From Ilumatobacteraceae bacterium (GTDB lineage: Bacteria; Actinomycetota; Acidimicrobiia; Acidimicrobiales; Ilumatobacteraceae), in NCBI GenBank assembly GCA_023257035.1, contig JALRDI010000015.1:1-7039 (forward strand): 7,039 nt of DNA, in the 5' to 3' direction. This document shows positions 1-5,086 of the stretch, piece by piece; position 1 is the stretch's first letter; each line of letters begins with the position of its first letter. The notes below the pieces were generated by a model. It saw nothing but the letters and a program-made list of their open reading frames with translations. It did no database searches and was not told where the DNA came from. A program made the translations under genes and the position numbers.

Positions 1-2
1 CG

Positions 3-209
3 GATTACCACGACATGGAGCTCCGGACCGACGGAACAGCCCTGCTTCTGGGGCAGGAAATCGCGGTAGCGTCCATTGCCGACAGCGCCCCGGATCCCCT
101 GGACCAGGAGCGGGCCATCATCGACTGTCTGATCCAGGAGCAGGATAATACAGGGAATTCCCTCTGGTTCTGGCGCGCTTCCGACCACATTCCGCCCAAT
201 TGGTGCTGA
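3..209 (+). CDS. Arylsulfotransferase (ASST)-like protein, internal fragment
   Basis: The frame is open from the window edge to a TGA at 207-209. It reads DYHDMELRTDGTALLLGQ, then about 30 acidic residues, then TGNSLWFWRASDHIPPNW. The pairing of an 'HD-x-x-L-x-x-DGT' strand with a later 'D-x-TG-x-x-LW-x-W-x-x-SDH' strand resembles the beta-propeller repeats of arylsulfotransferase/ASST-like proteins, which are usually exported. Third codon positions are GC-rich, which supports this strand over the equally open antisense frame. The similarity to neighbouring sequence probably ends near 200-205, where a different gene begins in another frame, so the last one or two codons and the stop are likely junction artefacts. 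Both ends are missing. The family call is from motif memory and is moderate at best; the enzymatic activity cannot be judged because no catalytic region is visible. Confidence 0.45.
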   Translation, partial: DYHDMELRTDGTALLLGQEIAVASIADSAPDPLDQERAIIDCLIQEQDNTGNSLWFWRASDHIPPNWC

Positions 210-321
210 CTTCGAATATATCTACAACCCTTCTGCTGACATGGCTGATATGGCAAGCTCAATTCAAGCTGCTGCAGCTACTCAACCAGATGGTATGGTA
301 ATTTCTTTACCAGATCCATAA
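205..321 (+). pseudogene. Sugar ABC transporter substrate-binding protein, fragment
   Basis: The frame from 205 reads GADFEYIYNPSADMADMASS followed by IQAAAATQPDGMVISLPDP and a TAA at 319-321. This is the hallmark N-lobe segment of periplasmic simple-sugar binding proteins (Peripla_BP_4 type), in which a helix 'M-x-x-x-I-x-x-A-x-x-x-x-PDG' leads into a 'VVSIPDP' strand contacting the ligand cleft. In that family the chain continues for more than 200 residues after this strand. Here it stops at once because the next bases (about 315 onward) belong to an antisense recA piece. The upstream part of the gene, including its signal peptide, is also absent. The AT-rich codon use is unlike the core genes from 411. 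I interpret it as a foreign fragment joined at both sides, not as a small gene. Confidence 0.6.
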
Positions 322-416
322 ATAATGTCAAAATCTACTTTTTTAAACGGAGGTGCCAGCTTATTTTTAACAACCTTAACTCTAGTTTCGTTACCATATA
401 TCTCCTCACCACGCTT
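315..416 (-). pseudogene. recA: recA fragment (RecA C-terminal half of core domain)
   Basis: The reverse strand from 416 down to 315 reads KRGEEIYGNETRVKVVKN then KLAPPFKKVDFDIIYG. This matches the strongly conserved RecA segment 'G-x-ETRVKVVKNK-x-A-x-PFK-x-x-x-F-x-I-x-YG' that lies shortly before the C-terminal domain of the recombinase. Only about 34 residues are present, with no Walker A or B motif, no start and no stop. Codons are very AT-rich (for example AAA, AAT, ATA, GTT), pointing to a low-GC bacterium such as a SAR11-like organism (inference). It adjoins the sugar-binding-protein fragment near 315-318, sharing a few bases, and the flavoprotein gene near 408-416. A genuine chromosomal recA cannot exist in this form, so it marks a chimeric join or a debris region. 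Confidence 0.8.
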
Positions 417-1475
417 GCCCTACGGGAACTCGAAAACCTCGAGATGCCATCGAGTGCCATCTCCTCCTTCACTGAGATTGATGGCGCCCGATTGCGGTCA
501 CCAGGGGGACGGGAATTCACCATTCCCCTGCCAACCACAGGAACCTACGCAGCCGTAGCAAGAAGACTCGACCTCGATGCCAGCCTTCTCGATCACGCCC
601 GCCAGGTTGGCGCACAGGTCCTCGAAGGCGTCGCCGTCACTGGAGCACACCAAGATGGCGAGGGTACGCACATCGAACTCGACGGCATTGGACGGGTCAA
701 TCCATCTTTTGTGATTGCTGCGGATGGCATGTGGAGCACTGTGCGTCGCGAGCTCGGGCTCACACCTGAGAACTACCGCGGTGAGTGGCACGCATTCCGC
801 CAATATGGGCAAGGAGCAACCGGGGTCGCTAAGGACGAACTCATCGTCTGGTTTGAGCGCGATCTCCTTCCGGGGTACGCCTGGTCATTCCCATTGGGAA
901 ATGGCGAGGTGAACATCGGATTTGGCATGCTGCGTGGCGAAATACTCTCGGGCAAGAAGATGGCGAATATCTGGCGGGATCTCCTCGAGCGTCCCCACAT
1001 CCGTGAAGCTCTCGGTGACGGGTTCAGGCTGGTTGACCGCCACACTGCTTGGCCTATTCCTGCACGAGTTGGAGAGATGCCGCTGTCGGCTGGATCGGTT
1101 CTATTCACCGGAGATGCTGCAGCTGCTACCGATGTACTCACCGGCGAAGGAATTGGCCAGGCCCTTCTCACCGGACGCCTCGCCGCCGAAGCGATCATTT
1201 CAGGAGGGCCAGCAACTTCTGTCGCTGCTACCTACGAGCGTGAAGTCAAGGGCGAACTCGTTGCCGATCACCGCATGTCGGTGCGCCTCGGCAAGGTACT
1301 TGGCTCGCCACGTGGTGCTGAAGCAGCGTTGGCGATCGTGGCGAAGAGCGGAGGGTGGGGCCGACGAAACTTCGCCCGTTGGATGTTCGAAGATGAACCC
1401 CGAGCGATCGCAGTCACCCCGCGCCGGTGGCACCGAAAGATGTTTTCTCGCCCCGGGGCTTGGGCGAACCAGTAG
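411..1475 (+). CDS. Geranylgeranyl reductase-family FAD-dependent oxidoreductase, N-terminally truncated
   Basis: A flavoprotein of the geranylgeranyl-reductase / para-hydroxybenzoate-hydroxylase superfamily. Members reduce isoprenoid double bonds or hydroxylate substrates using FAD. Counting from the Met at 444 (343 residues), visible signatures are the second FAD-contact motif VIAADGMWSTVRRELGL (about 90-106), the strand WSFPLGNGEVNIGFGM (147-162) and the C-terminal FAD motif FTGDAAAATDVLTGEGIGQAL (221-241). The first Rossmann GxGxxG motif, normally about 85-100 residues earlier, is absent. In-frame codons upstream of 444 read TLALRELENLE, which fits the family helix following a 'DGLT' motif, so Met444 is internal and the true gene is broken near 408-411 at the join with the recA piece. 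The family's usual 'DP' before GEG is DV here. It converges on the crotonase gene 38 bp downstream. Substrate is unknown; carotenoid, quinone or archaeol-type reduction cannot be separated. Confidence 0.8.
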   Translation, partial: TLALRELENLEMPSSAISSFTEIDGARLRSPGGREFTIPLPTTGTYAAVARRLDLDASLLDHARQVGAQVLEGVAVTGAHQDGEGTHIELDGIGRVNPSFVIAADGMWSTVRRELGLTPENYRGEWHAFRQYGQGATGVAKDELIVWFERDLLPGYAWSFPLGNGEVNIGFGMLRGEILSGKKMANIWRDLLERPHIREALGDGFRLVDRHTAWPIPARVGEMPLSAGSVLFTGDAAAATDVLTGEGIGQALLTGRLAAEAIISGGPATSVAATYEREVKGELVADHRMSVRLGKVLGSPRGAEAALAIVAKSGGWGRRNFARWMFEDEPRAIAVTPRRWHRKMFSRPGAWANQ

Positions 1476-1513
1476 CGCCCAAATCTCTGACAATTACCTA
1501 AAGGCGAGTCGAG

Positions 1514-2344
1514 TTACGCCTCTGACCGAATGACATCGATACCGGATGGATCGACGAGCATGTCGTGAAGACGGAAGTTGTGATTGTGTCCGACATGATG
1601 CAGCCCAAAGGCTGACTGAATTGCGGTGTACATGCCCATTGCATCCAAGGTGTGATTGACGCTCTGCTTTGCAAGATTTAGACCGAACATCGGGCGCTTT
1701 GCGATATGCGATGCGAGATCAATAGTCGACTGCTCAAGTTCGTCGCGAGGCACCACCCTTGAAACCATTCCTGCGCGATGGGCCTCCTCCGCGGTAATGG
1801 CGCGACCGGTGAACAGCATGTCTTTTGCAAGTCGAGCACCCACTTCAAACGGATGCGTGAAGTACTCATGACCGTTCACCCCAAACGCAACGACAGGATC
1901 AGAGAACGTTGCATCATCTGAGCACACGATGAGATCCATCGGCCAAATGAGCATCAGCCCTCCAGCAATCACCTTTCCCTGCACTTGAGCAATCGTTGGC
2001 TTCGGCAAATTACGCCATCTCCAACACAAACCGATGTACATCTCCGCTTCGGTCGCCATGTATCCCTCAGCACCTGGGGCATCGAAATGGCACCACGTAC
2101 CGATCGCATCAACGTCATCCATCGAGGTTCCTGCGGCGAGATCATGGCCAGAAGAAAAATGCTTGCCATCGGCGGCGAGCACGATCACACGAACCTCAGG
2201 ATCTTTCGCCGCTCGGTCGAAGGCCTCATTGATTTCGCTCAGCATGGTGTAGTCCTGAGCGTTGGCTTTTTCAGGTCGAGCAAGGGTGATCCGTGCAACC
2301 CGTTCCGCCGGCATGTCATATCGAATTGTCGTCCAGTCGCTCAT
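1514..2344 (-). CDS. Crotonase-fold (enoyl-CoA hydratase/isomerase-family) protein
   Basis: A full-length crotonase of 276 residues, the usual size. It begins MSDWTTIRYD and has the family signature ITLARPEKANA (20-30). The first oxyanion-hole strand is KHFSSGHDL (62-70) and the second is the segment GKVIAGGLMLIWPMDLIVCS (124-143), which together should bind and polarise an acyl-CoA thioester. The two glutamates that activate water in classical hydratases appear to be replaced: the position in 'GGGCE' is Met (AGGLM) and the one in 'QPE' is Val (FSDPV). It is therefore unlikely to be a plain enoyl-CoA hydratase. The segment NGHEYFTHPFEVG (158-170) may supply other active-site groups. The C-terminus has a histidine-rich stretch, LHHVGHNHNFRLHD. 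A GTG at 2345-2347 directly before the ATG is an alternative start. It is divergent from the monooxygenase gene, with about 60 bp between them. Confidence 0.85.
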   Translation of the reverse strand: MSDWTTIRYDMPAERVARITLARPEKANAQDYTMLSEINEAFDRAAKDPEVRVIVLAADGKHFSSGHDLAAGTSMDDVDAIGTWCHFDAPGAEGYMATEAEMYIGLCWRWRNLPKPTIAQVQGKVIAGGLMLIWPMDLIVCSDDATFSDPVVAFGVNGHEYFTHPFEVGARLAKDMLFTGRAITAEEAHRAGMVSRVVPRDELEQSTIDLASHIAKRPMFGLNLAKQSVNHTLDAMGMYTAIQSAFGLHHVGHNHNFRLHDMLVDPSGIDVIRSEA

Positions 2345-2408
2345 CACAACGATTCTTGACGATCTCCACTAAAAATCAGCAGGCGGGGCATCGCATACAG
2401 TGAGAGGC
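2345..2408. promoter_or_regulatory. Divergent intergenic promoter region; leaderless -10 box for the monooxygenase
   Basis: This short gap separates the crotonase start (reverse) from the monooxygenase start (forward) and must hold both promoters if they are expressed separately. On the forward strand TACAGT (2396-2401) fits the actinobacterial -10 consensus TANNNT and lies 7 bases before the ATG at 2409, so transcription would begin at about the start codon and give a leaderless mRNA. No good -35 box is seen. On the reverse strand only a weak AAGAAT lies 7 bases before the ATG. Neither gene has a well-spaced Shine-Dalgarno sequence. No transcript evidence is available. Confidence 0.4.
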
Positions 2409-3563
2409 ATGCGAACCGGGATCTTTCTGTTCGGCGGGGTCGAAATGGACGATGCGGGTGCCGGACTTCCTGCACCGACAGATCGGCGATACGACAACAA
2501 GGCTGTGTGGCACGCGACGGAACGAATACTCGATATGGGCGTGCTCTCTGACAAGTTGGGCTTCGACTCGTTCTGGCTTACCGAACACCATTTCCAGTAT
2601 GAGGGTTACGAGATCATTCCCAATGGTCTTCTGACCGGCGCAATCCTTGCGGAACGAACCGAGCAGATTCGCATCGGTATGGCATTCAACATTGTTCCGC
2701 AATGGCACCCACTCAAATTGGCGGAAGACTTCGCGACTCTTCACAACATCTCAGGCGGGCGCGGCATTCTCGGAGTCGGTCGTGGAACTGTTCCACGTGA
2801 GGCAGAAACCCTCGGAACGAAGATCGGAAGTTTTGACAATCCGGACGCAAAAGCTGCTGATGACCTCAACCGAGCAATGTTTGACGAAGCAATGCAGGTC
2901 ATCCACCTTGCGATGAACAACGAACGATTCTCCTTCCACGGCGACGTGTACGATTTTCCGCCGGCCGGCATTCCTGATCGAGGGGGTTTTGTCGAAGATC
3001 TCACCCTTGTTCCTCGACCGCTCTACCCCTATGAGACGTGGCAGGCGATCACCTCTCCCCCGACTCTCGACCAAGTCGCAACATCTGGTTGGGGTGGAGT
3101 GTTCTGGAATAACCACCACTCGTTCACTCGAGCGCGTTGGGAACACTTCGCTGAAACCTATGCCTCAGTTCATGGCAGCGAACTCGCACCCGGCGAAAAG
3201 CGCGCGTTAGTGCTCTGCACCTGCGTTGACGACACACGGGAAGCAGCGATTGCGTCGGTACGGCCGGGGCATGATGAGTTCTGGAAGTTCCTCGGGCCCT
3301 ACGGATGGTCAAAGGGATACATGGGAGAGGACGGAAAGCCATCGCCACCTGGTCTCATCCCAACGCTTGAGGATTCAATGGGCCGTCAGCGCACATGGGC
3401 AGTTGGCACCGCCGATGACGTGGCAGAGACAATTGCGATGTACCAAGATGAACTAGGGCTTGAAAATCTCATCATCTTCCCCGCAATGCCTGGAGACTCA
3501 TACAACAAGGTTGACGAGCAACTTCATCGACTCGCGCAAGACGTCTTGCCCAAGGTCTCGTAG
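2409..3563 (+). CDS. Luciferase-like monooxygenase (LLM class, flavin or F420 dependent)
   Basis: A TIM-barrel luciferase-family oxidoreductase (PF00296 type) of 384 residues. Members use reduced FMN or F420 to oxygenate or dehydrogenate substrates in the cytoplasm. In order: MRTGIFLFGG (strand 1), SDKLGFDSFWLTEHHFQYEG (47-66, helix plus the TEHHF strand carrying the conserved active-site His pair), RIGMAFNIVPQWHPLKLAED (88-107), and the signature SGGRGILGVGRGTVPRE (115-131) that binds the cofactor phosphate. A C-terminal GTADDVAETI segment (333-342) is the usual late barrel helix. ATG 2409 is chosen because MRTGIF matches the family's N-terminus and sits 7 bases after a TANNNT box; an in-frame GTG at 2400 would add three residues. 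It is followed 35 bp later by the AhpD-like gene on the same strand. Sequence alone does not distinguish FMN from F420, and the substrate is unknown. Confidence 0.88.
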   Translation: MRTGIFLFGGVEMDDAGAGLPAPTDRRYDNKAVWHATERILDMGVLSDKLGFDSFWLTEHHFQYEGYEIIPNGLLTGAILAERTEQIRIGMAFNIVPQWHPLKLAEDFATLHNISGGRGILGVGRGTVPREAETLGTKIGSFDNPDAKAADDLNRAMFDEAMQVIHLAMNNERFSFHGDVYDFPPAGIPDRGGFVEDLTLVPRPLYPYETWQAITSPPTLDQVATSGWGGVFWNNHHSFTRARWEHFAETYASVHGSELAPGEKRALVLCTCVDDTREAAIASVRPGHDEFWKFLGPYGWSKGYMGEDGKPSPPGLIPTLEDSMGRQRTWAVGTADDVAETIAMYQDELGLENLIIFPAMPGDSYNKVDEQLHRLAQDVLPKVS

Positions 3564-3586
3564 CACCGATCAATAACTGCGTCGCC

Positions 3587-3592
3587 TACGGT
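3587..3592 (+). promoter_or_regulatory. Putative leaderless -10 box (TACGGT)
   Basis: TACGGT fits TANNNT and ends 6 bases before the ATG at 3599. No Shine-Dalgarno sequence precedes that ATG. This is the same arrangement as at 2396 and 6626, suggesting a separate leaderless transcript for the AhpD-like gene even though it follows the monooxygenase by only 35 bp. No convincing -35 is visible. Confidence 0.4.
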
Positions 3593-3598
3593 GGCGAC

Positions 3599-4204
3599 AT
3601 GACCAGCAACAAGCGAGTAGGCCACCTTCCAGCGCTCAGTGAGGCTGACCTCAACGATGCCCAGACCCAGTTATGGAACGACATCACTCAAGGTCCACGT
3701 GGTGCCGCTCCATGGATGGTTCAGGATGGATCGCTCACTGGCCCCTTTAACGCCTGGCTCCAAATTCCAGACATCGGACGAGCATTCGCATCCGCCGGTG
3801 AACACCTTCGATTCTCATCGAGTCTCGATGCAGTCACCCGAGAGCTTGTCATCCTCACGGTGGGGGCTCGCTGGAGAAGCGAATTTGAGTTTTGGGCTCA
3901 CGCAGGTATCGCCCGCGATGCGGGAATGTCAGAAAATCTCATCTCAGCAATTGAGTCGGGCTCATCGGCCGCAGTGAAAGAAGCCTCGATGAGCGATGCC
4001 CATCCAATGATTCACTCGGCTGTCTCTTCACTGGTTGAACACGGCGTCATCCCTGCATCTCAACTTGCCGAACTGACCACCACACTCGGGGAACCAACGG
4101 CGGTCGAGATCGTTGCTCTCGCGGGTTACTACACATTGGTCTCGTTCACTCTCAACACATTCGCTGTACCGCTTCCGGAGGGCGAACAGTTGCGCTTCTC
4201 GTGA
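3599..4204 (+). CDS. Carboxymuconolactone decarboxylase-family (AhpD-fold) protein, cysteine-free
   Basis: An all-helical AhpD-fold protein of 201 residues. The core signature is RELVILTVGARWRSEFEFWAH then AGIARDAG (81-109), corresponding to the family pattern 'RE-x-x-I-L-x-x-x-x-x-x-x-x-E-x-E-x-x-x-H-x-x-x-A'. A C-terminal helix reads EIVALAGYYTLVSFTLNTF (170-188). In peroxidase-type members (AhpD) a CxxC pair near the His does the redox chemistry. Here the Glu and His are kept but the whole protein contains no cysteine, so thiol peroxidase activity is excluded. A hydrolytic, decarboxylating or isomerising role like that of PcaC-type or uncharacterised actinobacterial members is more likely. 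Family members often neighbour luciferase-like monooxygenases in actinobacteria (general knowledge), and the orientation here matches. The ATG at 3599 is supported by the preceding TANNNT box and by the lack of any other nearby start. Confidence 0.85.
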   Translation: MTSNKRVGHLPALSEADLNDAQTQLWNDITQGPRGAAPWMVQDGSLTGPFNAWLQIPDIGRAFASAGEHLRFSSSLDAVTRELVILTVGARWRSEFEFWAHAGIARDAGMSENLISAIESGSSAAVKEASMSDAHPMIHSAVSSLVEHGVIPASQLAELTTTLGEPTAVEIVALAGYYTLVSFTLNTFAVPLPEGEQLRFS

Positions 4205-4291
4205 GCACCTCGGTTGCCGCGTAGCCGACTCTTTCCTAACGCATTGGCGGGAATACCCTCACATCACACACCATTTCGAAGGAGCGCAACA
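4205..4291 (+). promoter_or_regulatory. Intergenic leader of the aldolase gene with strong Shine-Dalgarno
   Basis: This 87-bp gap holds AAGGAG at 4279-4284, 7 bases before a TTG at 4292. That is an ideal ribosome-binding site and the only strong one in the core region. A possible promoter is TTGCCG (4214-4219), 17 bases, then TAACGC (4237-4242), which would give an untranslated leader of about 40 bases. The promoter boxes are imperfect and tentative; the ribosome-binding site is clear and decides the start. Confidence 0.55.
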
Positions 4292-5086
4292 TTGTCACAA
4301 CGAGACACACTTCGGACCGTCTGGGACCGAGGCGGCGAGACCCTCGGCGCATGGACGTTCATCCCCTCCTCTGTTTCGGCTGAATCATGCGCGCGAGCCG
4401 GCTTCGACTATGTCTGCGTTGATGCTCAACACGGTGCGATCGGCTATAACGCTGCGGTTCCAATGATCCAAGCGATCGAATTAGGGGGAAGTATCCCCAT
4501 TGCACGAGTGCCGTGGAACGAACCGGGCATCATTGGGAAGATGCTTGATGCGGGATGCCATGGTGTCATCGTCCCGATGGTGAATTCTGCTGACGAGGCC
4601 GAAGCGGTTGTGCGAGCAGTGCGTTATGCACCCCGTGGATCAAGGAGTTGGGGGCCGGCTCTTGCGGCGCCCCGCCACGGCGACTATCGAGCATGGGCAG
4701 ATAATCATGTTGCGGTCATACCGATGATTGAAACTGTTGAGGCACTCAATAACGTCGACGAAATTCTCAATGTCGACGGTGTTGACGCTGCATATGTTGG
4801 GCCAGCAGATCTTGCCATCAGCCTCGGGCTGGGACCGACAGGCAATGATGGCACTGCCCAATTCGACGATGCGCTCGCAACGATTGTTGACGCATGTTCC
4901 CGACACGGAGTTGTGCCAGGAATTCACGCAAGTGCCGCACTCACTGCGCTGCGACGAAGCCAAGGGTTCCGCATGATCACAGTGTCGACAGATCTTCCTT
5001 CGCTTCGCCTTGCCCTGGCCGGGGAACATGACCTCGCTCGTTCGGGTGGTCCGGCGCAAGACAGTGCCGGGTCAGGGCCATACTGA
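4292..5086 (+). CDS. HpcH/HpaI-family class II aldolase (pyruvate-type)
   Basis: A 264-residue cytoplasmic TIM-barrel aldolase of the HpcH/HpaI (PF03328) family, which makes or splits carbon bonds between pyruvate enolate and an aldehyde, as in 2-keto-3-deoxy acid or aromatic meta-cleavage catabolism. Residues that align with E. coli HpaI active-site groups are all present: His47 in VCVDAQHG, Arg72 in PIARVPW, Asp86 in KMLDAGCHGVIVPMV, and the metal ligands Glu147 in VIPMIET and Asp173 in YVGPADLAISLG. The start is TTG 4292 because AAGGAG lies 7 bases upstream and MSQRDTLRTVWDRGG fits the family's N-terminus. A further-upstream ATG at 4214 would add 26 implausible residues. It is the third gene in a same-strand run. 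Its last 15 bases overlap the tail of the convergent desaturase gene. The aldehyde partner cannot be predicted. Confidence 0.87.
   Translation: MSQRDTLRTVWDRGGETLGAWTFIPSSVSAESCARAGFDYVCVDAQHGAIGYNAAVPMIQAIELGGSIPIARVPWNEPGIIGKMLDAGCHGVIVPMVNSADEAEAVVRAVRYAPRGSRSWGPALAAPRHGDYRAWADNHVAVIPMIETVEALNNVDEILNVDGVDAAYVGPADLAISLGLGPTGNDGTAQFDDALATIVDACSRHGVVPGIHASAALTALRRSQGFRMITVSTDLPSLRLALAGEHDLARSGGPAQDSAGSGPY

Noticed and set aside
5..262. Reverse-strand frame of 85 codons at the left end
   Set aside because: It crosses the join near 204 between two forward-strand fragments and is rich in Ser, Arg and Trp with no motif.
773..1198. Reverse-strand frame of 141 codons in the flavoprotein region
   Set aside because: Antisense shadow of a GC-rich gene with Ser/Arg/Pro-rich low-complexity translation.
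1502..1521. Possible terminator hairpin (AGGCG with CGCCT) between the convergent flavoprotein and crotonase genes
   Set aside because: Only 5 base pairs with a 10-base loop and no T-run on either side; too weak to call.
922..1533. Forward frame of 203 codons overlapping the flavoprotein gene
   Set aside because: It lies inside the well-supported flavoprotein in another frame, is rich in Arg, Ser and Cys, and has no recognisable domain.
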